This document shows positions 33,851 to 46,513 of a DNA stretch of 64,000 nt, piece after piece. Source of the DNA: Linanthus parryae (Eukaryota > Streptophyta > Magnoliopsida > Ericales > Polemoniaceae); assembly GCA_023055425.1 (NCBI GenBank), contig JALGPY010000007.1, positions 13,154,001 through 13,218,000 on the forward strand. The letters are read 5' to 3'. Positions within the stretch are counted from its first letter, which is position 1. Each line of letters begins with the position of its first letter. The notes beneath the pieces were generated by a model, which saw only the letters and a list, made by a program, of their open reading frames with translations, made no database searches and was not told the origin of the DNA. Both the position numbers and the translations under genes were made by a program.

Positions 33851-36759
33851 TGAAACAACCCGAAGTTTAAATATATATTTTAGGAACAAATATGTATGTT
33901 TATAGCAATATTGAGTATAAACTGACATCTATATTTAATATTTTGTGGTACTATTCCTAGGTGACTATGTCCTAATAAAATTAGAATAGAGTATGTACGA
34001 TATAGACACGTATAAATACATATATATATATCACACTTATATTTAATAGTACTGCGTGGTGACTCTTATCACGACATTTCGATAATATCACACCCGATTA
34101 TTTTCAATTAAATCCACAAGTTATCTTCATCACAATATTTTCAACCACAATCAAATATGGAGACGGCAATCATTTCCGTAAAAATCGGATCATGCCTTTT
34201 ATAGAAACAAAGCAAGCACTATTCTCTTATATTCTCTATTATTTTTCTACGTCTTCTTCTTCTTCATACTTCTTCCTTTCCTTCTATAAATAGCTTCCTC
34301 CCGTAGCTCCATTCCACCACAACAAAAAACCTACAACCTCCCTCAGCTTCATAATCATCTTCATCATCTTTGCCATCTCCCTCACACCCAACACCACCAT
34401 AGTTCATCGCCGGAAAACTCCATAACCACCAACTCAAGCTCTCTCTCTCACCTCAAACCAACACGAGAACCATACCCACCACCCCTCAAGTTAAACACTC
34501 ACTCCCTGATATTCATACCATCTTTTAGCAGCAAAGAACCGGCCAAAACAACCACCCGAAGCAGCCCCAACAGCCGCAACAAGCAGCAACCCGCAACAGT
34601 AGCAGCGGCTTGTTCTTGCTGTATCTCCTTCGTCACAACTCGGAATTGGCTCAAATTTTAACCACAACTTCCTATACTTGTCCTCTACAACGTTTATTCT
34701 TTGGCCCCGACCAAAAGGAGTCAAAACAGAGCCCGAATTCACCCCGCGCTGAAACTGCTCTAGCCGAACAGCATCAGTGGGCAGCGGTGTTGTTCTTTCT
34801 TGTTCTCTTCCATTTTAGCTCCAAAACGACATCCGTTTTCTCCTACATATCTCTCTACTTGTTATCTATAACTTTAATTCTTTAACCACGTTCAAAAGAG
34901 GCCAAAACGGATCCTGAATCGTGCCCAACTTGAACTACACTTGCAACGTCATGTAGCTACCTTCATCACCAACTCCGCCAACGACCATCACTTGGGACAC
35001 GGCTGCTACCGTCCACTCCGGGACACTCCAAGGACTCCCTTAACACCATTCTCGCAAGCCGAAGAGGTTCAAATATCCCGCGCTAGGCCACCACTCATTT
35101 CATCGGAACCTCGGTATAACTTTCTTTTCCCGCGTCGCATTTTACATGTTCTTGCATATTCGTACTCTCACACCTCCCGCAAGTCATTCTTGTTGAATTA
35201 GTTGAAAACGGAACGTTAGAAATGCATATAACAATTATTCTTCAAATGGGGGTTGTAAATGTATTTTCTAGAACTAGCAACAACTCATGTTTTTGAGAAT
35301 TGGACAAGTCTAGGGGAGGTAAGTGTACAACTACATTTCTAGCTATCCTACATTATAAATACTTAAGTATTAATTAAATGTTAGTATAATAAATGATGAT
35401 TAGTAGTTAGTAAATAAATATTAGTGTGAGTAGGATGAAGATTAGTAAATTAATATTAATATTTGTTAATATTAAATTTGATAATTAATATAGTGTTTTT
35501 ATAAATAAATTTGGATTAGTCGTTTGACAAATAAACAATATCTTATTACTTAATTAAGGGACATCCTTAAATTTGACTAGGTCACCACCGAGTAATTAAC
35601 TAGCATAAACCCGCTTGACATTATAGGACACTTCCATATTAAGCGATTAATTATTAATTAGGATTTATCCTTATTTGTAGACACCGAGTTCATAGACGAA
35701 GGCTACGTCGGTTACATCTAAACTACCGCCGGAACATGTAGGTGAGTTCGTAGGCTCAACGCTTACTCTTCAAAACGCGTGTTTCACTATAATGTCTCTA
35801 CTCGTCTTAACTTGAGTTCTAAATATTTTGAATGTATTTCTTATGATTACTCATTACTTGTGTTTACAAAACATGTCATTTCGTTAATTAACTTCGTGCT
35901 TTCACATGCTGGAATTCAATATTTTGAGAACCTGTCACTCGAGAAGAAGTGATTTCTACTACTTGATGATATTTTAGAAATGATAATAATGTGACTCTTC
36001 AGAATGTTAAAGCTACTAATCACGTAAAGTGGAAACATGAACTCTCGGGGACTTGATATGGATTGACCAACCAAAGCTTGGAACTTGATATGGATTGACC
36101 AAGCAAAGCTTGGGACTTGATATGGTTTGACCAAGAAAAACTTGGGACTTGAGTCGAAGGTGGCTCTATAGTTTCCCCTGGGCGCATTTGCACAGGGTGA
36201 GGCTCAAGTACTACTCTCTTGGGACAACAGTTTCGCTCGTAGGGGGTGTCGACACTTAAGGTCTAGATGCTGAGGTGAGATTGGTTCGGACGAGCGGATT
36301 ATTTCGTCGTTCACACTGGATATGATTATTGGTACTTGATCTCCCCGATTAAAGAACTAAACTAATTTTTGGAATAAATGAACATGCCATAACTTGTTTT
36401 AATACTTACATGTGCCTCACTCTGATTTACGTGTTGTGATGCGTTCTCATTCACTCTTTACTGACTTTTACTGTGGTGTCCTTGTTTTGTAAAACCACCA
36501 CAGAGAGGCCTACGTTGGGGATGGGGACGTCGCATACTAGTGGAAGTATCACCTCGCTTGAATAAAGTAGTAATTTCAATATTCCGCTGTTTGTAATGTA
36601 ATGGTTTGTAATAACTCTGAACAAGGCTTGTGAACTTCTATGTAATAAAGTGTGTTTTGTGAATCCGAAGTAAAGATCCTTTCTCCTGATCATGGTGGTT
36701 AAATCTCCATGATAAGGGCACGCCCGGAATTTCAGTAATGAAAATTTGGGGGTGTTACA
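33851..36759 (+). repeat. Shared central LTR (2,909 bp)
   Basis: It serves as 3' LTR of the first body and 5' LTR of the second. Begins TGAAACAACCCGAA and ends GTGTTACA. It has an intact TATA (ttctataaatag, 34283-34294) and three copies of a 32-bp unit (36050-36145). Confidence 0.9.
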
Positions 36760-36761
36760 GT

Positions 36762-36773
36762 TGGTATCAGAGC
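36762..36773 (+). promoter_or_regulatory. Primer-binding site of second body
   Basis: TGGTATCAGAGC at the same spacing from the LTR as in the first body. Confidence 0.9.
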
Positions 36774-37147
36774 ATTTTCGGATTAAAAGTTTAATTCACC
36801 CTAATTAAAGTGGAAATCGATTTCCGAAAATGAAACTCAATATTTTTTTTCTCAAAAATTGACTAGGGAAAGATAAAACCTGAATTAAAAACAAGTAAAG
36901 TCGAGGGGTAAAGGGGTTAGTGTGAAAAGCATGCGCTTGTTCTTACGATTGGAGGCATATCTTCAAGTATATATTCTGCTATATATGATCTCTTTATGTG
37001 TTCATACTGTTTGAACTCGTAATGTGCAGTTTTGATAATCTTGTGATTCAAGACTTTCTTATCTAAATTTTGTTGGATCATTGCAAAGACAAGAAAAAAA
37101 ACAGACTTTTATTCATAATTAGGGAGAAAATGTAGGAAATAGTTACA

Positions 37148-37354
37148 TCACTGGTACTTCATCCTTTCATACATTGCTGTTTTCTACTTTTCCCTATGGT
37201 ACACTACCAACATAAGGATGAACCCAAACAACCAAACCAAAAGAAAATGAAGCAAAGGCTGATTGATGAAGGAGAGGCTGAGTCGCGCAAAGAGGACTAT
37301 CACGTACACGACTATGATCAGTGTGATAATAGCCATAACACTCTCCGAAGACAT
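37148..37354 (-). pseudogene. Antisense minigene, second copy (premature TAG)
   Basis: Same start, length and TATA (37396-37409) as 27673-27879. A TAG at 37184-37186 removes the last 12 residues. The two hydrophobic stretches are intact, with conservative changes. Confidence 0.5.
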
Positions 37355-37750
37355 TTCTAAATATGTTTGAGGTATGAAAGTAGTATGTTATGGAGCTTCT
37401 ATTTATAGAAACCTCAAGAGCATCAAATTTACGTTTCTAACCTCCCTACTAGTCGTTACACGGATAGGACAAAGGTAAAAGTGACTTTTGGCCATTTCTA
37501 GCCGTTGGAGGGACGGCTGACCGTTGGAGATTGAGGTAAAAAAAATGTGTTTTTCTTTTCACAATTATAGCCGTTGAGAGGGGTAATTAGGTCATTTGGG
37601 AATATATATTTTTTTTCCGGATAACATTGCTTATGACTAATAAATTTATTACTTCCTCAATAACGGGGAAAATACGTAGTTAAGACCATTATCCTTAGAG
37701 ACACATGAGACAAAAAGTACAACCCATAATACGAATGTTACATTGACTGG

Positions 37751-38212
37751 CTAGGAACGAGCATTTTGTGATTCTTCGTTAGGAGTCTCTCTTCTACGAG
37801 GACCTAACTCTAGAATAGCAGGACGAGCTTTCCGAAAAAGCCACTCAATAACATGAGTATCATTGCGAAACCCGAGAAGTCGCCCCAAATTCCCTAGGTG
37901 ACGGTGAATCTCCTCTAAGATAAGGATCGAGCATGCGCGAGCAAGAGGGCGTGACTGATCCACTGGTCGAGATGCTAGATTTGAAGATGCCCTCATAACC
38001 GAAAGGGGGGTTGACGACAGCACTTGGACACCGCAAAGCCAAGGATAAGGACCCGATGAATCTTGATGGAAAGATGGAACACCGGGAGTAACTTCTGGCC
38101 CCGAAATTATAAGCCCAGGTTCAGGCTCGGGTACAGACACCGAGGGGCTTGGGGGAGCCAAGGACCATGAAGACGGAGAAGGAGGAGGAGTCCTTGTAGG
38201 AGACTCGGACAT
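37751..38212 (-). CDS. Antisense 153-aa frame, second copy
   Basis: Equivalent of 28273-28734 with the same start and stop. The differences are mostly amino-acid changing, which does not argue for strong purifying selection after the copies separated. Confidence 0.4.
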   Translation of the reverse strand: MSESPTRTPPPSPSSWSLAPPSPSVSVPEPEPGLIISGPEVTPGVPSFHQDSSGPYPWLCGVQVLSSTPLSVMRASSNLASRPVDQSRPLARACSILILEEIHRHLGNLGRLLGFRNDTHVIEWLFRKARPAILELGPRRRETPNEESQNARS

Positions 38213-38564
38213 GGAAACTACTAATGGTTTGTAGTGACTTAGAGAACGAGTTCAAGGAAGAGTGTGATACCTTTACCCGGAACAAAAGTCTAATATAGGT
38301 GATGAGTAGAATTGTTATGGGGACAATACCCGCGAACTAAGAAGAGTGCGTTGAAAGCTTGTCTCCTTAATTCAACACCACTGAAGCTTCTCGACTAAGA
38401 ATGTCTGACCACCGACCTAGATTGACTGCACCCCACGAACACATACGGAACTTCTTTGACGACGTGGCGACTGTAATCCTTAATTATCACTGTTAAACGT
38501 ATATCACCATTAGCCTCCCTTGAGTGGACTAATCTAACTGCGTTATTGTAGTAGGAACACAAGA

Positions 38565-39590
38565 ATGTCGGCAGCAAGGAGGAGAGCCCAAATGGAGGAA
38601 CTACTCATCAACGTTACCGAACTCATTACGCGAAGGGAACAAAGGGAACAAATGGAACATGTCGGAACAAACTGGGCTAAGAGAGTCGACGAGAGACACC
38701 CTGACTTCTGCCTTGGTGAAGAGGACCCGGTAATCCTTGAGAATTGGATTCGTAAAATGGAAAAAATTTTGATCTCTGTCGGTTGCCCACCCGACCAAAA
38801 GGTGAATCTGATAGCATTCTACCTCCATGACGAGGGCGATAATTGGTGGACTGTCAACAAGGACGCATTGCAGGCCCATGGGAACCTCAACTGGGAAGCA
38901 TTTCAGGATGCACTGAGGGAACGCTTCTATCCCCACCATGTTAAGAACAAGAAGTATGAGGAGTTTCTAGCCCTGAAACTAGGCAACGTGACAGTGTCGG
39001 AATACTACAACAAGTTCACAGAACTGTCACGCTTTTTCGGGCCACTGGTAACCACGGAGGACTTGACGATCAGACGCTTCACAAAGGGGATTCGCTATAG
39101 CGTCCAGGGGGACGTAGTTGCTGCTAGGAGTGCGACCATAAGAGAAGCGTACGAGGTAGCAGCTACCATCGGAGAAATAGAGGAGATGCAAGGGAATCGA
39201 GCAAACAAGAGGAATGAGGAAGAAGGGAACAACTCAAAGGAACTCAACCATGCTAACAAGAGGTTGAAGCCCAACGCAATCGAGGGGTACCGTGGAATGA
39301 ACTGCAATAACTTCGGGAACCACAAAACTGACGTCAAAGGGCGAGCTCGTCACTACAATTGCAAACAGTGTGGTAGGGACCACCCCAGAGTTGATTGTGA
39401 AGGAAAGACAGTGGAATGTTTCTACTGTAGGAAGCGTGGTCACCGATCGTTCGAGTGTAACGCGAAAAAGGCTGATATCCAGAATGGCAGGACCGGAGGG
39501 AACGGATACCCAAAACAGAACCAAGGAAACCCTCGCCCAAACTACCAAAGTGGGAATCAATTCCAAGCCAACCACAACCAATACGGATGA
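38565..39590 (+). pseudogene. Tekay gag, copy 2 (341 codons, open)
   Basis: Gag domain and both zinc knuckles (CKQCGRDHPRVDC and CFYCRKRGHRSFEC) in one open frame from ATG 38565. A TGA at 39588-39590 ends it, followed by a TAG near 39757 before the pol ATG. Both stops are in the continuous gag-pol frame and both are also present in copy 1. They therefore predate separation of the copies or reflect how the family separates gag and pol. Confidence 0.85.
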
Positions 39591-39782
39591 AGCAACCGTG
39601 GGAATAACAATAATCAATTTGGCGGAAACCATCATGGGAACTACAACAATCAAGCAGGCAGATCCCAAGGGAACAACTACAATGCACCTGCAGGAAGCAA
39701 CAACCGGAATGCGCAACCTACTGGAAATGGAACTAACAACCAAGGAAATGGAAACTAGAGGAGCGCCGGACAAATCTATGCC

Positions 39783-41459
39783 ATGAACCAGGCGGAAGCA
39801 AACAATGCGACAAACGTGGTTACTGGTACATTCTTAGTCCACAACACTCCTGCTTACGTACTCTTTGATAGTGGGGCATCCTATTCTTTCATATCGTCAT
39901 TTTTTTCTAGAAAACTAGGACTTCAACCCTCTCATATGAACCCTGTGTCTATAGCTACACCTGCAAAATGGGTAGTAAATTGTGATTCCATCTTTAGGGG
40001 AGTAGTTATAACCATTCGAGAATGTGAAATACCCACTGACTTAATCCTCTTTGACCTAGAAAACCTAGATGTTATTCTAGGAATGGACTGGCACCATGCT
40101 CATATTGATTGTCGTAACCAAAAGGTAAGCCTAAGAGGACCAAAGGGTAAGAGAATCTCTCACATAGGAATCACCGCGAAACCCAATGTCAAAATTGTAT
40201 CTGCACTTTATGTAGTCAAAGCCATGAGTAAGGGACACCAAGCCTATCTCTGTTCTGTCCGAGATGATAGTATGGGGACGATGAAACTTGAGGACATCCC
40301 AATTGTTAATGAGTTTCCGATGTATTTCTCGACGAAATCTCAGGAATGCCACCTAAAAGAGCCGTGGAGTTTACCATTGACCTTGTACCAGGGACAGGAC
40401 TGATCTGCAAAGCACCTTACAGAATGGCACCAGTAGAGCTAGAAGAGTTCAAGGAACAACTAAGGGAATTGTTGGATAAGGGGTATATCAAACCAAGTGT
40501 TTCACCATGGGGAGCACCTGTCTTGTTTGTTAAGAAGAAGGATGGTAGTTTGAGACTGTGCATTGATTACAGGGAGCTTAATAATGTGACTGTCAAAAAT
40601 CGCTACCCACTCCCGAGGATAGATGACCTCTTTGACCAGCTACAAGGAGCCGGTACCTTTTCCAAGATCGACTTAAGATAAGGTTATCACCAGTTAAGGG
40701 TAGCCGAGAAGGACATCCCTAAGACTTCCTTTAGGACCAGGTATGGGCATTATGAGTTCACTGTTATGCCTTTTGGTCTAACCAATGCACCTGCTGTATT
40801 CATGGACGTAATGAACCGGGTAATGAAACCTTACTTAGACCGCTTTGTGGTAGTGTTCATTGATGATATTTTGGTTTACTCTAAGGGGAAGGAAGAACAT
40901 GAAGAACATTTTATAGCTGTTTTGCAAACCCTGAGGCAAGAATCGTTGTATGCTAAGTTTTCCAAGTGTGAATTTTGGCTGGATAAGGTACCTTTCTTGG
41001 GACACATAATATCTAAGGAGGGAATTTCCGTAGACCCAGGAAAGATAGCTGCAGTTAGGGACTGGCCAAGACCCAAGAGTGCAACAGATATCCGTTGTTT
41101 CTTGGGATTAGCAGGATATTACCGAAGATTTGTGAAGGATTTCTCCAAAATAGCCAGACTATTGACCAATCTAATGAAGAAAACCACCAAATACCATTGG
41201 GATGAGAAATGTGAGGAAGCCTTCCAAACCCTAAAGGAAAAGCTAACTACAGCACCTATTCTGACCCTACCATCTGAGTCGAGGGAGTTTGAGGTCTATA
41301 GTGATGCTTCGAAGCACGGGCTAGGATGTGTGCTAATGCAAGATGGGAAGGTGATTTCATATGCTTCGCGACAACTAAAATCCTATGAGGAGAATTACCC
41401 AAATCATGACCTAGAGCTAGCCGCAATTATCCACGCCTTGAAAATTTGGAGACACCACC
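39783..41459 (+). pseudogene. Tekay pol, copy 2, truncated in RNase H
   Basis: Protease FDSGASYSF is in frame from 39783. A missing C near 40317 (ttccg against ttcccg in copy 1) shifts the frame. RT resumes at 40346 with CIDYREL, has a TAA at 40679-40681, then MPFGLTNAP and the intact active site [10 protein letters not shown]. RNase H ([11 protein letters not shown]) ends at about 41459 against the CACTA terminus. No integrase remains. Confidence 0.9.
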
Positions 41460-41960
41460 CACTACAAAAAAAATTGATTATTAAAGACCATTTTAAGTAC
41501 GACGGGTCAAAAATCGTCACAGGTTGAGGCAATTTAAGACGAAGTTAAGGTCGTCATTGATATTATAATTTTTTTTTTATATAAAAACTGACGACTCCAG
41601 CAAACTAGTCGACTAAAACATTGGCGCGGAAATTTCCCTCCATAAATTTTGGCCAAAGTTGCAGATAACAACAACATTAGGGGTTGTCTTTGATAAATCA
41701 CTAAATCTTGACCACATAATTCGTCATAAAAGTAATGATTGTGCAATACGGCGTAGTTTTGGAGGTTTAAAAGAGATAAGATTTCAGAAGATACGTATAT
41801 TTCTTTTAACAAATCACCAAAGTCTCGATCACATATATATCTAGGGCTTCGCGGCTGTTCTTCTTCTCCGTCTCTCGATCAAGTGCTTTCCTATTGATCT
41901 TCTTCTCTGTTTCTCAATCAAGGGCTTCACGATTTTCTTCGGCAAAGGTAATGATCTTGT
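41460..41960 (+). mobile_element. CACTA-type (En/Spm) left terminus
   Basis: The sequence changes abruptly to CACTACAAAAAAAATTG inside the Tekay RNase H. Short GACGGGTCaAAA..CGTC subterminal motifs follow, characteristic of plant CACTA elements. The three bases before it (ACC) could be the target duplication, but I found no right end, so it is truncated or rearranged. A CT-rich leader with a gcaaag|gtaatg donor (about 41948) may be its first untranslated exon. Confidence 0.6.
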
Positions 41961-42210
41961 CCTCGTTGATCTAGTTTCATTGTGCTTCCCTGCCAATTTC
42001 ATTAGTTCACTCTCAGTTCAGTAAAATATTACCGGCCACCATTACGGCGGGTAATACAATCAATTAGTCTGAAATTCCATGTTCTATTATGTTGAAGCCA
42101 TTCAAGTTTCGGATGTTGGTTCTATTTTGTCTTCAACGGAAGTTTATGCTATACTATCTCTTGAACTCAACCCTTAAAGTGGTTCTGCAAAACTAGGGTA
42201 CCACGATGCA

Positions 42211-42252
<42 letters not shown>

Positions 42253-43351
42253 CGTTGTTTGTTTTTAATGTTAATTCGTTGTTAATTTTAAGGATTAAGG
42301 GATCTTATTTTGTTAGTCCGATGTGGCAGAGTAGTCTCCGACTGAGAAGTGTTTGTATTCGAATTAGATGTCCCGAAATGTCTGAGTAGTTATTGTAATT
42401 GCATCTTGCAATCTGTCCGGACAACATTAAAATCATTGGTGAAAATGGAGAAATGTAAATTTAATGTTAATTACAGTAGCAACAGGGCATGAGCTCAGTA
42501 GTTGGGCTAGGATAGACAAAGCTGAAAGGCCTGAGCTCTAGTCACTTAGTTGCCAGAGCAATAATATTGCTAATTGAACATGCCTGTTCTTTAGCAACCT
42601 CCACCAAGGAATCCTGAAACAAAATACGTGTCGGAAATTTTAAAATCTTATAAATATAAATGAAGCTTCACTGTGCCTTAGAAATAAGAAAAGAGCAGAT
42701 AGCCTCATGTGAGATATGTCATCAGCATCGTAAAGTTCCAGAGTGGAAATAAGGAGTGTGAAAAAATTTCTACCCAAGAACTAAACAGTGAAAAGACTCA
42801 GATGCATAACAACATTCCATCATTATTTTTGAATTTTTTATTTTGTTCCATAACATATCTTTAGGTGTGATTTTTGGTATACCTTCAATTGAATTTTTTA
42901 AAATAAAAAGGAAACGAAAAACTTGTGAAAATTGAAAAAGATTAAACAAAAAAAGAAAAAGCGTTTGCAATAGAGTAGTACTCCTAGTCGCTGGCCAAGT
43001 TTGGTAATAGTAGTTTAGTCTACTCCATTAATTGTTGTGTTAATTGCACAGAAGGAATAGTTACTTTTCATTTTTGATAAATGACTGGGTGCTAATGTGT
43101 TGTCCAATACGGAAACGTAAACATACACCTACATGGGCTTGGATCCTCTCCAGTCCATTCTCCTACAGCCCCGCCCAGTCCAAATCTCAACCGTTCATCT
43201 CATATTTCGTTTAAGAACCTGCACTCTTCATTACCCACGAATTTAGCCTCCATTTAAGGTATGTTTCAGCAAATGCTTCAATCACAGAGTTGTGATATTT
43301 TCTTCCCGCCCAATCTGATATTTCACTCCAGAGAAACCTATATTTTCTTCA
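41961..43351. other. Noncoding, origin uncertain
   Basis: Possibly the interior of the CACTA element or older sequence. No transposase frame was found. Apart from the TTG microsatellite nothing stands out. Confidence 0.35.
42211..42258 (+). repeat. (TTG)n microsatellite
   Basis: About 16 TTG units with one interruption (gtcgtt) near the right end. Confidence 0.9.
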
Positions 43352-43464
43352 GTAAATGTATTTTCTAGAACTAGCAACAACTCATGTTTTTGAGAATTGG
43401 ACAAGTCTAGGGGAGGTAAGTGTACAACTACATTTCTAGCTATCCTACATTATAAATACTTAAG
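43352..43464 (+). repeat. 113-bp fragment of the Tekay LTR
   Basis: Matches 35255-35367 of the central LTR almost exactly, including tataaatacttaag, where the 5' LTR differs. It contains a ggggag|gtaagt splice-donor-like site. The flanks on both sides are unrelated to the LTR. Confidence 0.8.
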
Positions 43465-45258
43465 ACGTGTGGGAAGCATCTAGATAGAAGAAATGAACTT
43501 TGGAATAGTTTGGGAGCTCAAAAGGAAGCTCGTAAGGTTATTCAGGATGTTTCAAGTTAAAACCGGAATTTTAAGGATATATAGGGGTCAAATCAAGATT
43601 TTCAGAATTCTTCAATCACCTCCGTTCACCAGCATACCTTTCTCTTCTCCACCGTCACCAAAAGCATCACCATGAGAAACTTCTCCTTCACACCCTTCTC
43701 AACCACTGAACCTGATTTAAACTACCTCTCCCAACAAGTTACCACACCCTACACCTACAACTTAACCTCGACCAATGCTGCTCCTTCAACTCCTAAACCA
43801 TAATCACCATTGCCAACAAAAATCTCCATCAGACTACATGCAACTAACTATCACCTTCCCTATAACCACCAGACCACCTAATGAATTCACTCACAAAACA
43901 TTATAACCCTTACAACCAATACCCAATTCCATCAATAACCAATTGAAATCACAACCACCAGCCACCTAATTCCCTGAAACAAACCCATAATTCATCAATA
44001 TCACCACATACCAATTTCAACCATTAATCACCAAACTCCAATACATAAATCACCAAAAACCAACCTGCAAACTATCCTACACCACTTCACCCCTCCAAAT
44101 CACTTATCTCCACCAACCTTTAACCAAATATAAGTTTAATAGAGGGAAATATCAGTTGCTTTCTAGAAAGCAGAAAAACAAAACTTTACCAAACACAAAA
44201 ATAATGTTTTTAGATTTGAAAAGCAGCGTTCTAGAAAGCAAAAGCATTACCAGACGGACTCTAAGAATATTTGATTGGAAAATCATGAGTGATAATATTC
44301 TACTAATAGAAATTTGCGCAAGAGAGGTCTTTATATACCTGCCACATGATCAGAAGAAGATGATTTCCACATATTTTTTGGTTGTTCTGATACGAGAGGG
44401 GCATGGAGATTCCCCACTTGTCGAATTCATTGTTGTTCCTTCAAATATTCCTCTCTTCGAGCAGATCCCAAATTTCATCCGCAATCTCTCAGCACCTAAC
44501 TTGCAGATCTTCACTCATCTCTTTTGGTAGTTGTGGAATTCTCTTAAAAAATTGAAATTTGAGGAAAGAAAGTTAGATATTAATGTTATATTAATACAAG
44601 CTTTTGCCTATATGCTAAATTTTAGAAATATCACACCTTTTTTTGCAGATCAGCGCATGCACGAAACACATTTGTAGATCCGGCTCAAGGTTGGGAAGAA
44701 CATATGTTTTGAAGATGAATATCGACGGTTCCATCTCAATGAATATTGGCGATGATTCAAAATCACGCCGGCAATTTTATCCATGGATCCTCTTACCCCA
44801 TCCAATACACCAAAGATCACTTCATTATCGAAGCGTATTCTTTACTTAAAACCTTGATTTTGGATCAAATATTCAGTTTCCGACGATAGTGGATAGAGAT
44901 GGATTGTATGTAGCACGCTCTTCAGGAGCGCCGAGAAGCGGCGCCTTCTGAGAGAAAAAGTCTCTTACGAGAATATGTCAGAAATGTTAATTTTATATGG
45001 CCTAGAGATTCTTATACCCTGTGTTCCCAAATTGCCCGTGCCCATAACCTAGCAGGCTTGGGCCACAAAATGTAGATATTGGTCTTTTAAATACCCTCAA
45101 GACTTGTACTCTATCTGGGTTTCTGATAAGCCCATTATTACTTAAATAAATACAAGTCTTAATTTCAAAACTAAAGAAACCAAAACTCCAAAACCGCTTG
45201 ATGAAGACATGAGATTTACTTACCCGATGCAAATGGGCTAGAAAGACAATTTAAGTCT
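43465..45258. other. Unassigned sequence, repeat-like
   Basis: The start (gggaagcatctagatagaagaaatgaac) resembles 15935-15962 (gggagcattttgatagaag), so both may derive from one repeat family. A CA/AC-rich leader-like stretch runs through 43690-44100. The frame at 44156-44530 (124 codons) has no recognised domain and starts in a palindromic ctttctagaaag segment, so I do not call it a gene. Confidence 0.35.
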
Positions 45259-45624
45259 GGCTTAATTACTTAATGCGTACCCCTGTGTTGGAAAATTGTC
45301 GCTTTGCAATCTTAAATGTATCCCATTTGCAAAAAAGAAAAATCAATGTCAAATTAGTAAAATATTTCATCCAAACACATCACTACAAGAATGATGTATT
45401 TGTCAATGCAAAAATAATAAATTAAAATTATAATAATTAAAAATAAAATGAAAATAAATTAAACGGGAAACAAAAGCTAAGAAGGTGAAGAAGTGATGAC
45501 ACATTAAAAACATAAAAGTTGAAAAAAGAATAGTGAGATAAAGATGATGAGAAGGAAGATTAAGGGTATGAGGACACATGAAGGAATTGAACATCACTCC
45601 CTATCTTCCTCTTTCCCATTTCTC
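45259..45624 (+). mobile_element. Mutator-like element end, truncated
   Basis: Starts GGCTTAATTACTTAATGCGTACC, the same terminus as the MULE at 18543-19658. The similarity continues through the subterminal tccaaacac / atttgtcaat blocks. No opposite end was found. A Tourist-like MITE begins just beyond. Confidence 0.6.
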
Positions 45625-45627
45625 TTA

Positions 45628-46081
45628 GGGTGAGTTTGGGAATGCTTCTGCTGCCAGCACAACTGCTTTTCGACAGCAGAAGCAGTTTTAGTGTACTTGA
45701 TAAAAATAAATTTTTTACTTTTTCGGACAGTTCTTGCTGTCCCACAACAGTTTTCAGGAAGCAAGGGGGGAGATGCTTTTCCCGAAAGTGTTTTTGATTA
45801 ATTTATCTATAACCGATTTTAACCTTATATTTTTTTTTAAATATCAATAATTATTTTTACGGAAATGACATGTGTCATATATTTTTGTCATTTTACCATC
45901 TCACAGCAACTTCACAGTTGATTTTACCAAACATAAAACTATTGTATCAATATAATTTCACAGCAGTTTTTAAGTAATATTTACCAAACAACAACATTTT
46001 TTTAAGAATTCACAACAGCTTTTCCACAATGTTTTCACACAGCAGCTTTCTAGCACCGCCAAAGCATTCCCAAACTAGCCC
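45628..46081. mobile_element. Tourist-like MITE (PIF/Harbinger type)
   Basis: The left end GGGTGAGTTTGGGAATGCTT mirrors the right end, whose reverse complement is GGGCTAGTTTGGGAATGCTT. TTA flanks both sides (45625-45627 and 46082-46084). 454 bp with further internal inverted similarity (agcagaagcag). No coding frame. Confidence 0.8.
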
Positions 46082-46084
46082 TTA

Positions 46085-46513
46085 GTTCTCCTCTATGCTT
46101 CTCCAACACCGCAACACCACCCCGCTCCCCCTCCATTCACCCATACGGGTCCCAGTGGTCAATTAAACCAGAGGCCTTGTCATTATCATCTCATCTTAAA
46201 TGCAATTTCCGGCAAAAGAAGCAGTAGCAGAATTCGGCAAGTGACCAATACTCCACCGAATTTTAACAAATATTGGCTCACCGACGTTACTTTATAAAAC
46301 TTAGTGGAACGTCGTTGTTCCACTAATCTGTGAGGCCTTCAACTAAGCTTCTGATAGGTCCACCTCAGCCCATTGCGCTCATGGTGCTAACGTGGTGACC
46401 ACCTCAGCTTAAATCATTATCATATTTTTCTTGTTATATTTTCATCCCGCTTGTTTAGAGAATTTACATTAATATCTATTATAAACATGTGGACAGTGTA
46501 ATTTGGATGTTGT
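46085..46513. other. Intergenic, left flank of Tat element
   Basis: No gene seen. Short cca/cctcagc-rich phrases at 46360-46412. The last bases GTTGT are the presumed target duplication of the Tat element. Confidence 0.4.

Larger units (their letters stand above)
24359..41459 (+). mobile_element. Tandem Tekay-type chromovirus: LTR-internal-LTR-internal
   Basis: Two element bodies in the same orientation share the central LTR: LTR 24359-27282, internal 27283-33850, LTR 33851-36759, internal 36760-41459. The second body stops in RNase H where a CACTA-type end begins, and no third LTR remains. Integrase followed by a chromodomain-like C terminus in the first copy (33540-33654) places the family among Ty3/gypsy chromoviruses, Tekay/Del-like. 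Both bodies carry the same long leader with antisense frames. Lesions in both bodies make neither copy autonomous. Confidence 0.88.

Noticed and set aside
44156..44530. 124-codon plus-strand frame
   Set aside because: No recognisable domain. It starts within a palindromic repeat-like segment and lacks promoter or splice context.
45379..45394. CACTACAAGAA string resembling a CACTA terminus
   Set aside because: It aligns with the subterminal region of the Mutator-like end (compare 18660-18700), so the match is coincidental.
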